A stretch of DNA of 41,954 nucleotides, taken from Dehalococcoidia bacterium (lineage in GTDB: Bacteria > Chloroflexota > Dehalococcoidia > GIF9 > AB-539-J10). How positions within the stretch are numbered: position 1 is the stretch's first letter; each line of letters starts with the position of its first letter. The translations under genes and the position numbers were made by a program. Below are positions 26,394 through 36,168 of the stretch, piece after piece. Location: the NCBI GenBank assembly GCA_003552125.1, contig PUON01000074.1, positions 1-41,954 on the forward strand. Reading direction: 5' to 3'. The notes beneath the pieces were generated by a model, which was not told where the DNA came from, did not search any database, and was given only the letters and a program-made list of their open reading frames with translations.

Positions 26394-27475
26394 TGATCCT
26401 GATGGAGGAGCTAACCAAGCGGTATGGCGAAAGCCTCGCGGTGGACACCCTGTCGGTCGAAGTGGCCGCTGGCGAGGTGTGCGTGCTCATCGGCCCGTCG
26501 GGCTGCGGCAAGACTACCACGCTCCGCATGATCAACAGGCTCGTAGAACCGAGTGAAGGACGCATATTCATCAATGGCGAGGACACGCGCAAGAGACCAC
26601 CAGAACTGCTTCGCCGCAGCATAGGTTATGCAATTCAGAGCGTCGGCCTGTTCCCCCACATGACCGTGGAACAGAATATCTCCGTCGTTCCGAGTATCCT
26701 CGGTTGGGATCGCTCGCGCATCTCGAATCGCGTTCATGAACTCCTGCTTCTTGTCGGATTGGATCCCGCTGGCTACACCCATAAGTATCCAACCCAGCTG
26801 TCTGGCGGCGAAGCCCAGCGTGTGGGTGTGGCCAGAGCACTCGCAGCTGACCCTCCCATCCTGCTCATGGATGAGCCATTCGGCGCGGTGGACCCCCTCA
26901 CACGTGAACGACTGCAACAGCAATTCCTCAGCATTCAGAAGGAACTGAGAAAGACCGTCGTGCTGGTGACTCATGATCTTGATGAAGCAGTCCGCCTTGC
27001 GGACAGAATCGCGGTGATGCGCGCCGGCAAATTGGTCCAATTCGACACGCCAGAGCGGCTTCTTGCAAGCCCCACCGATGCCTTCGTCCGTAGCTTCGTG
27101 GGCGCGGACCGTGCACTCAAACGGATTTCCCGCGTACCGGTTACCTCTATGATGCAGCCTGTGAAGACGCTCGTGCGCTCTGGAGACACGCTCTCTGGCG
27201 ACGTCTCACAAGTGCCGAGGTTTGCCTGGGTCACAGATGCAGATGGACGCCTGCTCGGATGGCTCGACACGGCACAATCCCGGTCCCCCGACTCAGTATT
27301 CGAGATCGACGCCGCCCAGGTAGAGTATCTGACGGTACCGGATTCCGCCAGTGCCCGGGATGCCCTCTCCAGGATGCTCGGGCAGGGAGTGCGCTCGATC
27401 CCGGTGATCGATGAATCACGGCGCCTCCTGGGAGAGGTCACCCTTCGATCCATTGAGGAGGTGACCGCTGAGTAG
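26393..27475 (+). CDS. osmoprotectant ABC ATP-binding protein (YehX/OpuCA type)
   Basis: 'LIGPSGCGKTTTLRMINRLVEPSEGRIFINGED', 'QLSGGEAQRVGVARALAADPPILLMDEPFGAVDP', CBS-like C-terminus. Confidence 0.95.
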   Translation: MILMEELTKRYGESLAVDTLSVEVAAGEVCVLIGPSGCGKTTTLRMINRLVEPSEGRIFINGEDTRKRPPELLRRSIGYAIQSVGLFPHMTVEQNISVVPSILGWDRSRISNRVHELLLLVGLDPAGYTHKYPTQLSGGEAQRVGVARALAADPPILLMDEPFGAVDPLTRERLQQQFLSIQKELRKTVVLVTHDLDEAVRLADRIAVMRAGKLVQFDTPERLLASPTDAFVRSFVGADRALKRISRVPVTSMMQPVKTLVRSGDTLSGDVSQVPRFAWVTDADGRLLGWLDTAQSRSPDSVFEIDAAQVEYLTVPDSASARDALSRMLGQGVRSIPVIDESRRLLGEVTLRSIEEVTAE

Positions 27476-28232
27476 CCCGTCAGCCTCATCGAATCTCAGG
27501 CTGCGCTGGATTCTCATTGCTGGCGCTGCAATCGCATTCGTGATACTTATCAGCCAGGATGCCTGGTGGATCTGGTTCCTCGGATCGCTCTTCCCCGCGG
27601 AATCGCAACTCCTTCACCCTCGGGCCAGCCTGCAGACACTCGTGCTGCAGCACGTAGCGTTGATCGGGATCTCGAGTTCTCTGACTATCGCAATTGGCGT
27701 ACCACTGGGCATCCTCGTAACGCGCACTTATGGCAGGCCATTTCTCGGCATCACCAGCGATCTCACCGCGCTGGGTCAGACCTTTCCACCCGTAGCAGTC
27801 CTTGCGCTGGCCGTCCCCCTTACCGGCTTCGGCTTCAGGCCCACCATTCTCGCACTGGTTCTTTACGGACTACTGCCTGTGGTACGTAACACCATTGCCG
27901 GCCTGACCTCGGTACCGGGAGAGGCTCGCGATGCTGCTCGGGGCCTGGGCATGACCGGCGCACAGATCCTGCTTCGTGTGGAGCTACCTCTCGCAGCTCG
28001 AATAATACTCGCTGGAATACGCACGTCAGTTGTCATCAACGTCGGGACGGCAATGGTAGGCGCCGTGATCGGTGCAGGAGGCCTCGGTTCACCAATAATC
28101 GCCGGCCTCATACAGAACAACCTGGCTTTCATCATACAGGGAGCTCTACCGGCTGCCTTCCTTGCATTGCTGCTTGATCAGGCGATCGCCGGCGTTGAGA
28201 CGCTCGTCCCGGGCAACAGGGCGACCGCTTGA
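27468..28232 (+). CDS. osmoprotectant ABC permease (YehW type)
   Basis: 'LVLYGLLPVVRNTIAGLTSVPGEARDAARGLGMTGAQILLRVELPLAARIILAGIRTSVVINVGTAMVGAVIGAGGLG'. Track starts at GTG 27540; the frame is open upstream to a CTG at 27468, so the true start is uncertain. Confidence 0.9.
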   Translation: MSSPSASSNLRLRWILIAGAAIAFVILISQDAWWIWFLGSLFPAESQLLHPRASLQTLVLQHVALIGISSSLTIAIGVPLGILVTRTYGRPFLGITSDLTALGQTFPPVAVLALAVPLTGFGFRPTILALVLYGLLPVVRNTIAGLTSVPGEARDAARGLGMTGAQILLRVELPLAARIILAGIRTSVVINVGTAMVGAVIGAGGLGSPIIAGLIQNNLAFIIQGALPAAFLALLLDQAIAGVETLVPGNRATA

Positions 28233-28295
28233 TCACAGGACAACGGCCTGTCCATCCCGACGCGGGTCCGAGGCCGCACAGTAGCCCCCGGGAAG

Positions 28296-29831
28296 CTACA
28301 CTATGAACTGACCCCCACCAAACACCGGATCGCCATAGGCACGGGATCGCACATGGTATCCCCACTCCCGCAGTGTCGCCGCAACACTATGCGAGAAACC
28401 CTGCTCAAGCAACACTTCGCCATTGGCGTCCACGAACCATCGCGGGGCATCGCACGCCGCCTGTGGGTTCTGTCCATGCCCACACACACGCAGAAATGCC
28501 TGCACGTGACCCTGAGGCTGCATCGGCCCACCCATGACACCGAAACTCATCAACGGGCACCCGGATGCCGAGGCGAAAGCAGGCGCCAGTGTGTGGAAAG
28601 GACGCTTCCCTCCGGCCACGACGTTGGGATGCCGCGGATCAAGTCCGAAGCAGGCCCCTCTTGATTGCAGGCTGATACCCGTATCGGGAATCACGATGCC
28701 CGAGCCGAAGTCCAGGTAGTTGGATTGAATGAATGACACCATCATGCCCGAGGAATCAGCTGCACTGAGGTACACGGTATCGCCGCCCGATTGTCCGGAA
28801 TCAGATGTTACTGGCCTGCGATCCCAATCTCTCATGCGATCAAGCAGGATCGCAAGACGTCCGTCATCCAACAGTGATGCCACATCACACTCCATGACCT
28901 CGGGATCAGCCACGTGGGAACGCACCTCACTATGGGCAATGAACATCGCACGCAGCTGCAGATCCAAACTCTCAGCAGAATCGAGAGGAAGATCGGCGAC
29001 CCCACTCTCCCGCAGCAGCGTGAGGGCCACAAGGGCGGCAACTCCCTGGCTATTAGGAGGGATTTCATGCAACGTGTAGTCACCGAAGCCGAGAGACACC
29101 GGACGCACCCAGGCAGGAGCATGAGACCCAAGGTCCTCCTCAGTAAGCAATCCTCCAGTCTCACGCGCGTACCGAGCTATCTGATCGGCCAGACGACCTC
29201 GGTAGAAGGACTCCCCGAATGTCTCAGCGATTTCCGAGAGAGTGTCCGCCTGCGCTTCGCATCGAAAGACTTCACCCACAAGCGGAGCACGTCCCCGAAC
29301 AAGAAAAGTGTCACCAAACGACTTGAACGCACGATGCCTTTCCGCAGCCCGAGCCCAGTTCCACGCGATGTACGGTGGGACGATGAAACCCTCGCGTGCA
29401 TATTCGATCGCCGGTTCAAACAGCTCCGCGAAGGGCAGCACGCCAAACCTTCGCGACAGCGAAATCCAGGACGAAACCGCACCGGGTACGGTTACGCTGT
29501 TCCATCCGGTAGTCGGCATCTGCGAAAGCCCACGGAACATGTCGAGCGTCCAGGCACGCGGGGATCGCCCGGATGCATTCAGTCCATGAAGTCTATCCCC
29601 GTCCCACACGAGAACGAAACAGTCGCCGCCAATACCGTTCATGGTCGGCTCGACCACGGTCAGTGCTATTGCAGTCGCAACGGCCGCATCAACCGCATTT
29701 CCGCCACACAGCAGCATCCGAATGCCCGCCTGTGCTGCAAGAGGGTGTGAGGTGGCAACGGTGCTGGATCCAAAAACAGGAGTGCGAACGGATGTATTAG
29801 CGTTCTGCCAATCGAAGAGGTGTGGTTCCAA
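28296..29831 (-). CDS. gamma-glutamyltransferase family (Ntn) protein, no signal peptide
   Basis: 'ATSHPLAAQAGIRMLLCGGNAVDAAVATAIALTVVEPTMNGIGGDCFVLVWD', 'SGGDTVYLSAADSSGMMVSFIQSNYLDFGSGIVIPDTGISLQSRG'. Possible TTG start at 29831 behind GGAG (track start 29912). Confidence 0.9.
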   Translation of the reverse strand: MEPHLFDWQNANTSVRTPVFGSSTVATSHPLAAQAGIRMLLCGGNAVDAAVATAIALTVVEPTMNGIGGDCFVLVWDGDRLHGLNASGRSPRAWTLDMFRGLSQMPTTGWNSVTVPGAVSSWISLSRRFGVLPFAELFEPAIEYAREGFIVPPYIAWNWARAAERHRAFKSFGDTFLVRGRAPLVGEVFRCEAQADTLSEIAETFGESFYRGRLADQIARYARETGGLLTEEDLGSHAPAWVRPVSLGFGDYTLHEIPPNSQGVAALVALTLLRESGVADLPLDSAESLDLQLRAMFIAHSEVRSHVADPEVMECDVASLLDDGRLAILLDRMRDWDRRPVTSDSGQSGGDTVYLSAADSSGMMVSFIQSNYLDFGSGIVIPDTGISLQSRGACFGLDPRHPNVVAGGKRPFHTLAPAFASASGCPLMSFGVMGGPMQPQGHVQAFLRVCGHGQNPQAACDAPRWFVDANGEVLLEQGFSHSVAATLREWGYHVRSRAYGDPVFGGGQFIV

Positions 29832-30012
29832 AGTACTCTCCAACCGGTATCCTCGTCCGGAAGTCACGGGAGTATAGCAGACTGACACACGCCGCGAGTG
29901 CAGGGCGAACACTGTAAGGCAGACACAATCGCTGAGATCGACGTGATGCGGGTCATCTGTTTCGCCATTTCAAGCTAGACAATACCGAGCTTATTCTGTA
30001 ACTTGTGAGGCC

Positions 30013-30723
30013 ATGATGAGCACAATGCCGGAAAACGAAACAGTAATTCACGTATTCGGTGAGATCGACTTCAAAATCACGACCGAAGATGTGCTGCGCG
30101 CCATGAAGATACGCAAGGTAGCGCCTTCGCTGGAGAGGACGGCCGCAACTCTCGTTGAGCGGGCGACGGAGGTGGCACGACCGAAAGCCCTTTGCCGTGT
30201 CAGCTACATTGAGAGCCGAACCGATGACAGCGTGACGATTGAGCACCAGTTCTTCACCAGCCACGTACTGAGGCAGAACCTCGAGGGTATTCAACGTGTC
30301 TTTCCATTCGTAGCCACCTGCGGAACCGAGCTGGAACAAATCATGCCGGACAGGTCTGATCTCATGGCCTCATATTGCCTCGACACCATCATGATGCTCG
30401 CGGTACAACACGCCCGCCGTCACCTGGAAGGATTCCTTAAGGAGACCTACTCCCTGGGTCAGATCTCTCGCATGGCGCCCGGGTCGCTTGAGGACTGGCC
30501 ATTGCAGGAACAGCGTCCTTTGTTTGACCTTCTCGGTGATGTGGAGCACCAAATTGGTGTGCGTCTGACTGAGAAATGCCTGATGATTCCCATCAAGTCC
30601 GTGTCAGGTTTGTATTTCCCCACCGAGGTCCGTTTCGAGAGTTGCCAACTGTGCTCGCGGGCTAATTGCCCCGGAAGGCGGACTCAATTCGACCCCCAGG
30701 CGGCCGCCCGGTACGGCGTCTGA
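30013..30723 (+). CDS. stand-alone vitamin-B12-dependent methionine synthase activation-domain-like protein
   Basis: 'FVATCGTELEQI...DLMASYCLDTIMMLAVQHARRHLEGFLKE...LTEKCLMIPIKSVSGLYFPTEVRFESCQLCSRANCPGRR' resembles the SAM-binding MetH activation fold. Confidence 0.7.
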   Translation: MMSTMPENETVIHVFGEIDFKITTEDVLRAMKIRKVAPSLERTAATLVERATEVARPKALCRVSYIESRTDDSVTIEHQFFTSHVLRQNLEGIQRVFPFVATCGTELEQIMPDRSDLMASYCLDTIMMLAVQHARRHLEGFLKETYSLGQISRMAPGSLEDWPLQEQRPLFDLLGDVEHQIGVRLTEKCLMIPIKSVSGLYFPTEVRFESCQLCSRANCPGRRTQFDPQAAARYGV

Positions 30724-30842
30724 TGTACCCTTCACTTGACGCCTCGTCAATTCGATGCCAGCATAGGGTGGCCGATAAACGTCAGCGGCGGCGTTACCCA
30801 TTACTCCGCGGGCAGCATGATCCCAATTACAAGTCATGATCC

Positions 30843-33224
30843 ATGGATGAGAAGAGCCTCGAACTGCTTGAGTTTCAGGCGGCCAAGAACAGGGTCGCCA
30901 GATATGCGTCGTTCGATTTGAGCCGACGGGCGATACTCGATCTGAAGCCCCTCACCAACCGAAAGCGCGTTCAGGAACGTTTACATGAGAGTGCGGAGGC
31001 ACGCCGCCTCCTTTCCCTCTCGCCCGGCTTCTCCATTGGCCTCATAGACGACATCCGCCCGGCAGTGGCCTTGGCTGCGCAGGGACACGTTCTGCAACCT
31101 GAGGACCTGGTCACGATCGCACGTTCGCTTGAGACCGGGGCAGATGCCAGACGGCATGTGGAGGAGGTCCAGGATCAGGTGCCCCTTATTTGGACAATTG
31201 CCGAGGCCTTGAGCGATCTGCGCTCGTTGGCGCGCGATATCACCAAAGGCATCGGTCCGGCCGGAGAGATACTCGATTCGGCATCCCCTCGCCTCGGCCA
31301 GATCCGCAGGCGCATCATCGAGGCGCGCGCAGATCTGGTGAGCCGGCTCGAAACTCTTATGTTATCCACAGAGGGACAGGGGCTCATCAGCGACCATGTA
31401 GTCACCCAACGCGAGGGACGATACGTCATTCCAGTAAAGGCGGAGCATCGGCGCACCCTGCAGGGGATCGTTCACGACGTATCGAACAGCGGCGCTACGG
31501 TCTTCATGGAGCCGTGGAGCACCGTTGAGTACGGCAACGCACTGCGAGAACTCGAGTTGGAGGAGAGGGACGAGATACAGCGTATCCTTGCAGAACGCAG
31601 TGAGGCCATAGGTCGTCACAGGGTGCAGGTGGAGCGGGATGTGCCGGCCATCACTGACCTGGATATCGCTGTGGCCAAGGCACGTTACGCGGCTGAGGCT
31701 CACGCCGTCGAGCCGGTGCTGCTTGACGAACGCAGCAGAAAAGGACAGGGAACGCTCATCGATCTGCGGAAGGCACGGCACCCTCTTCTGGGACCGGAGG
31801 CGGTTCCCCTGTCGATGAAGCTGGGGGATGGCTTCCGGGTTCTTGTAGTCACCGGACCGAACACAGGGGGTAAGACGGTGCTGCTCAAGACGGTAGGCCT
31901 GCTCGCAGCCATGACGCAGGCCGGTCTGCCCATTCCCGCCGCGGAGGGTACCGTCCTGCCGGTATTCGACCAGGTCTTTGCCGACATCGGTGACGAGCAG
32001 AGTATTGAGCAGACCCTGTCCACATTCAGCTGGCACATCGGTAACATTGTGCGTGTCGTCAGCAATGCAACCGACCGCAGTCTGGTGCTGCTGGATGAGC
32101 CCGGCTCAGCCACCGATCCCGCGGAGGGATCAGCGCTTGCCCGTGCGCTCCTGCACCACTTCCTCGATGTCGGGTCGCTCACGCTCGCCGCCACACACTA
32201 CACCGACGTTAAGGTCTACGCGCACGCAACACCTGGATTGCAGAACGCATCACTGGAGTTCGATCCGGAGACGCGACGGCCCACCTACCGTCTTCAGATG
32301 GGATTCCCCGGGGTGAGCAATGCGCTGGCAACTGCAGAACGTCTCGGGCTTCCGCAGCATCTGGTCGAATCGGCGCGTGAGATGATGCCAAAGGCTGAAC
32401 GGGATCTGACCGACCTTCTGAATGACCTCGAAGCTGAGCAACGCGTAATTGGGGACCTGAAGTCGTCTCTCACCGACGAGATAGCAGTGGTGGAGAACCT
32501 GAGGACTACACTTGATGCCGAACTCGCACGGCTCCAGACCGAGGACCGCGAGGCCGCCCGCGAGTCAAGGGACTCCGTGGCACGGGAGGCAGCCGCGCTG
32601 CATCGGCAGATTCGCGAAGTTGCATCTGAACTCAAGCGCGCTCGCAACAAGGAACAGCTCGAGCGCGCTCGCACGACGCTGGGAGTCGTCCAGGAGAAGC
32701 TCCGTTCAGAGGCACTACAGGTGCCCCCTCCCACAACGACAGAGGAAGAGAAGCAGCCCGGCCTGACAGCGGATGAAGAGATACGCCCCGGGGACATCGT
32801 ACGTGTACGCGGAACCTCTACTGACGCACGGGTGGTCTCCGTCTCCCAGAAGACCTTTCAGATAGAGGTCCAATGTGGTTCGGTGCGACTCTGGCTCGGT
32901 GTCGACAGCGTGGACAAGATTGCCGATACCATGCATCGCAGCGAGGACTCCGTTTCGGTCAAGGTAAGGAAGCTCGACCGCACGGTACCACAGGAGCTTG
33001 ACCTTCGGGGCAAGCGGGCGGAGGAGATAGAGCCGGCACTCGATTCTTACTTCAACGCAGCAACCATGGCGCGCCTGCCGAGCGTGCGCATCATCCACGG
33101 TTTCGGTACGGGAACCGTTCGCGACATAGTACGGCAGTATCTTCGCTCACACAGACTGGTGAGCTCGTTCCGACCGGGCGAGAAAGGCGAGGGGGGCGAC
33201 GGCGTCACTGTCGCAGAGCTTTAG
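30843..33224 (+). CDS. mutS2: MutS2 family ATPase with C-terminal Smr domain
   Basis: 'VTGPNTGGKTVLLKTVGLLAAMTQAGLPIPA', 'LVLLDEPGSATDPAEGSALARALL', 'ATHYTDVK', Smr 'LDLRGKRAEEIEPAL...RIIHGFGTGTVRDIVRQYLR'. Confidence 0.96.
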   Translation: MDEKSLELLEFQAAKNRVARYASFDLSRRAILDLKPLTNRKRVQERLHESAEARRLLSLSPGFSIGLIDDIRPAVALAAQGHVLQPEDLVTIARSLETGADARRHVEEVQDQVPLIWTIAEALSDLRSLARDITKGIGPAGEILDSASPRLGQIRRRIIEARADLVSRLETLMLSTEGQGLISDHVVTQREGRYVIPVKAEHRRTLQGIVHDVSNSGATVFMEPWSTVEYGNALRELELEERDEIQRILAERSEAIGRHRVQVERDVPAITDLDIAVAKARYAAEAHAVEPVLLDERSRKGQGTLIDLRKARHPLLGPEAVPLSMKLGDGFRVLVVTGPNTGGKTVLLKTVGLLAAMTQAGLPIPAAEGTVLPVFDQVFADIGDEQSIEQTLSTFSWHIGNIVRVVSNATDRSLVLLDEPGSATDPAEGSALARALLHHFLDVGSLTLAATHYTDVKVYAHATPGLQNASLEFDPETRRPTYRLQMGFPGVSNALATAERLGLPQHLVESAREMMPKAERDLTDLLNDLEAEQRVIGDLKSSLTDEIAVVENLRTTLDAELARLQTEDREAARESRDSVAREAAALHRQIREVASELKRARNKEQLERARTTLGVVQEKLRSEALQVPPPTTTEEEKQPGLTADEEIRPGDIVRVRGTSTDARVVSVSQKTFQIEVQCGSVRLWLGVDSVDKIADTMHRSEDSVSVKVRKLDRTVPQELDLRGKRAEEIEPALDSYFNAATMARLPSVRIIHGFGTGTVRDIVRQYLRSHRLVSSFRPGEKGEGGDGVTVAEL

Positions 33225-34417
33225 ACCTGGCGTGTCAGGCCGTAGGTCTCCGCTGCCCTGCGGAAGCCCTCAAGCGACGCCTCCAGCGTGCGATCATTCA
33301 CGCAGTACGAAATACGGAAATATCCGGGAGCTCCGAATCCCCGTCCCGGAACGACGAGAATTAGAAGACTCAGCAATTCGCGAACGAACTCTACATCATC
33401 CTCCATTGGCGCCTTGGGGAACATGTAGAACGCCCCCTGCGGCCGCACGACATCGTACCCCATCGCCGTCAGTTCACCGTACAGCAGATTGCGCTTCCGC
33501 TCGTAATCGGCTACCGATACCGTCACGTGCTGCAGGTTTCTAACAAGGTGCTGCATCAGCGCCGGAGCATTCACGAAGCCGAGCACACGATTGCAGTGTA
33601 TGAATCCGGCCATCAGGTCATCGTGTTCGTCACACTCGGGATTCAGTGCAGCGTAGCCAATTCGTTCGCCAGGCAAGGCGAGATCCTTGGAATGGGACGT
33701 TACCACGATACTGTTATGGTAGTGATGAAAGACCGATACCGGAAGCAGCCTGTCGAACAGGATACGTCGATAAGGCTCATCGCTGATGAGGTATATCTGC
33801 CGTCCGATCTCCGATTCCTTGCGCGCGAGTATCTCTCCAATGGCACGGATTGTGCGCTCGGGGTATACCACACCGGTTGGGTTGTTTGGCGAATTGACCA
33901 CGACAGCCTTCGTCTGCGGCCCGATCGCCACTTCCAGCTGTTCAAGGTCCGGTAGGAAATCACGGTCGCAGCGTACCACACGAGGCTTCCCTCCATGATT
34001 GTCCACGTACCCGAGGAACTCGACGAAATATGGTGCAAGGATTATTACCTCCTCGCCTGGGTTGAGCAAGGTCTTCAGCACCGCGTTCATGGCCCCTGAC
34101 GCTCCGCAAGTCATCAGTACATCGCGGGCAGTGACACCAACTCCGGTCTCGCGTGCCAGTTCCTGGGCAACCGCCGCACGGGTCTCCTCGTAACCCGCAT
34201 TGGCCATGTACCGGTGCATACCGGGTACCGGATGCTCAGCCAAACGGCGAAGCTCTCGGACAAATTCGTCCGGAGGTTCCACGATAGGATTGCCAAGAGA
34301 GAGGTCGCAGATTTTGTCGGCACCGTGCAAAGCCTTCAGCGACGCGCCTTCTTCAAACATGCGCCGTATCCAGGATCCCTCCACCATCTGTTGACGGACG
34401 TTCTCTGACATGGACAT
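33221..34417 (-). CDS. class I/II aminotransferase (aspartate aminotransferase-like)
   Basis: 'MTCGASGAMNAVLKTLLNPGEEVIILAPYFVEF', 'VVNSPNNPTGVVYPE', 'SHSKDLALPGERIGYAALNP'. Its stop shares bases with the mutS2 stop (TTAG). Confidence 0.94.
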   Translation of the reverse strand: MSMSENVRQQMVEGSWIRRMFEEGASLKALHGADKICDLSLGNPIVEPPDEFVRELRRLAEHPVPGMHRYMANAGYEETRAAVAQELARETGVGVTARDVLMTCGASGAMNAVLKTLLNPGEEVIILAPYFVEFLGYVDNHGGKPRVVRCDRDFLPDLEQLEVAIGPQTKAVVVNSPNNPTGVVYPERTIRAIGEILARKESEIGRQIYLISDEPYRRILFDRLLPVSVFHHYHNSIVVTSHSKDLALPGERIGYAALNPECDEHDDLMAGFIHCNRVLGFVNAPALMQHLVRNLQHVTVSVADYERKRNLLYGELTAMGYDVVRPQGAFYMFPKAPMEDDVEFVRELLSLLILVVPGRGFGAPGYFRISYCVNDRTLEASLEGFRRAAETYGLTRQV

Positions 34418-34549
34418 CTACGTATCCGACCTCCGGTTCGCTGCAATCCGCGTTGCACTCAAAGCCCCGGATGGGTGAGTGGCATTGCGTGGCGGCAATT
34501 CTAGCATAGGGATTTGTTGACTGACGGTCCGCTAGTTGAGGATCCGGTC

Positions 34550-34578
34550 TTGCCAAACACACACAAGGTGCGCATAAT
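34550..34578 (+). promoter_or_regulatory. putative promoter TTGCCA-17 nt-CATAAT
   Basis: TTGCCA 34550-34555, CATAAT 34573-34578; SD GGAGG before ATG 34599. Confidence 0.6.
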
Positions 34579-34598
34579 GCTCACAGGAGGCGGTAGGC

Positions 34599-35075
34599 AT
34601 GGCCAACGGACAGTCCTCACAAAGTGCAACTCCTCCCCCATTGGAACTCCTGGCCGCGAACGAGCGCGCCATTGCCGCGCTCTACGAAGAATACGCCCGT
34701 CAGCATAATGACAAGGCCGCCTTCTGGCTTGCACTGGCCGCTGCAGAATACCGGCATGCCACCTGGATAGAAGAGTTAAGTACGCCCCGGGCAAACGCCG
34801 ATCCTGCACACTATCGCTTCAAGAGTGAGGCAATATCGTCTTTCACCCGTTATGTACGCGAACTGGAAGAGGCTGCAAGACGCGGCGGCATTGCGTTCGC
34901 CACGGCGCTGTCCCTGGTTCACTACATCGAGACTGCGCTCATCGAACACAGGTTCTTTGAACAACTGGAGGCACGGGGCAGCAACGCGCAGAGAGTTATG
35001 TCAGCTCTTCGGCGCGAGACGGAGGAACACGTAACCAGAGTCAAAGAAGAACTCTCCCGTGTGAATCCTGCCTGA
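34599..35075 (+). CDS. ferritin-like/rubrerythrin-fold protein
   Basis: 158 aa, all-helical; 'AALYEEYARQHNDKAAFWLALAAAEYRHATWIEEL', 'HYIETALIEHRFFEQLEA', 'EEHVTRVKEEL'. Confidence 0.65.
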   Translation: MANGQSSQSATPPPLELLAANERAIAALYEEYARQHNDKAAFWLALAAAEYRHATWIEELSTPRANADPAHYRFKSEAISSFTRYVRELEEAARRGGIAFATALSLVHYIETALIEHRFFEQLEARGSNAQRVMSALRRETEEHVTRVKEELSRVNPA

Positions 35076-35097
35076 CACCTATCGCACGGGAGAGTTC
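35049..35097 (+). terminator. long hairpin overlapping the 3' end of the ferritin-like CDS
   Basis: GAACTCTCCCGTG (35049-35061) and CACGGGAGAGTTC (35085-35097): perfect 13-bp arms, 23-nt loop containing the stop codon; no clear T-tract. Confidence 0.55.
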
Positions 35098-35124
35098 CTC
35101 GTTCGCTCTCGCCTGCAGTCTTGC

Positions 35125-36150
35125 CTAGTCCGTCGAGGAATCAATAAGGACCTTCATGAAGTCCGCTTTGCCACCGACGATCTCCTCGAAAGTCTCCTGT
35201 ATCCTGCTCACCGGGCGAATGTCGGACACCAGCTTCTCAAGCGGGAGGTTGCCCTCCACCACCAGGCGAATCGCCTCATCGTAATCTTCCTTCACATAGT
35301 TGCGCGCGCCGATCACCGTGTGCTCGCGCCAGAGGATGGTCCGCAGGTCCACCATCATGGGTTCGGCGAATATAGCGACGATGACGATCCTGCCTCCGGT
35401 CCTCGGCAACTTCGTCATCATGTCCGCACCCGCCTGCGTGCCCGTCACCTCGAAGACGACATCGGCACCCGCACCTCCTGTCTGGTCGAACACATACTTC
35501 ACCAGATCCGCCTCCGTCGGATTCACCACATCGAAACCCAACTCTCTGGCCAGATTCACGCGTGAGGAATTCACCTCTGAGACAACCACGGTAGCTCCCT
35601 TCTCGCGGCATACCAACGCCTCAAGCATGCCGATGGGACCCGCCCCCAATATGACGCAGAAGTCGTCGGCCGTTACCTCACCGTAACGGACATCATGCGT
35701 GGCCACAGCCAGGGGCTCTATGAGCGCAGCGTGAACGAGGTTCACTTCCGCAGGTAGCTTGTGTAGCAGATGCGCAGGCACCGTCCATGACCCCTGGAAT
35801 GCACCGGGCGACGTAATCCCGATGAAGTTCAACTGGGGACAGATGTTGATATGCCCTCTGGCGCAGGAAGGACACCTGCCACACGCATCGGTCGGCCTCA
35901 GCACAACCCGGTCACCCGGCTTGAATTCCGTCACGCCCTCTCCCACTTCGGCCACAGTGCCGACCGCCTCGTGGCCAACAACCTGTGGCGGCTTAAGCCT
36001 GTGGTCCATGTGCCCCAGGAAGACGTGCACATCCGTGCCGCACACACCAGCATATGCGACCTCAATCCGTGTCTGTCCCGGTTCAGGGGGAATTACCTTG
36101 GACTCGCCGACGGAGAACTGCTTGTTGCCTTCGTAGTACGCTGCTTTCAT
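35125..36150 (-). CDS. zinc-dependent medium-chain alcohol/polyol dehydrogenase
   Basis: 'YAGVCGTDVHVFLGHMDHRLKPPQVVGHEAVGTVAEVGEGVTEFKPGDRVVLRPTDACGRCPSCARGHINICPQ'; 'VILGAGPIGMLEALV'. Confidence 0.95.
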   Translation of the reverse strand: MKAAYYEGNKQFSVGESKVIPPEPGQTRIEVAYAGVCGTDVHVFLGHMDHRLKPPQVVGHEAVGTVAEVGEGVTEFKPGDRVVLRPTDACGRCPSCARGHINICPQLNFIGITSPGAFQGSWTVPAHLLHKLPAEVNLVHAALIEPLAVATHDVRYGEVTADDFCVILGAGPIGMLEALVCREKGATVVVSEVNSSRVNLARELGFDVVNPTEADLVKYVFDQTGGAGADVVFEVTGTQAGADMMTKLPRTGGRIVIVAIFAEPMMVDLRTILWREHTVIGARNYVKEDYDEAIRLVVEGNLPLEKLVSDIRPVSRIQETFEEIVGGKADFMKVLIDSSTD

Positions 36151-36168
36151 TACTCCTCCACTATCGCC

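Noticed and set aside
28914-29750. 278-aa plus-strand ORF antisense to the gamma-glutamyltransferase gene
   Set aside because: Shadow ORF; conserved GGT motifs on the other strand explain the region.
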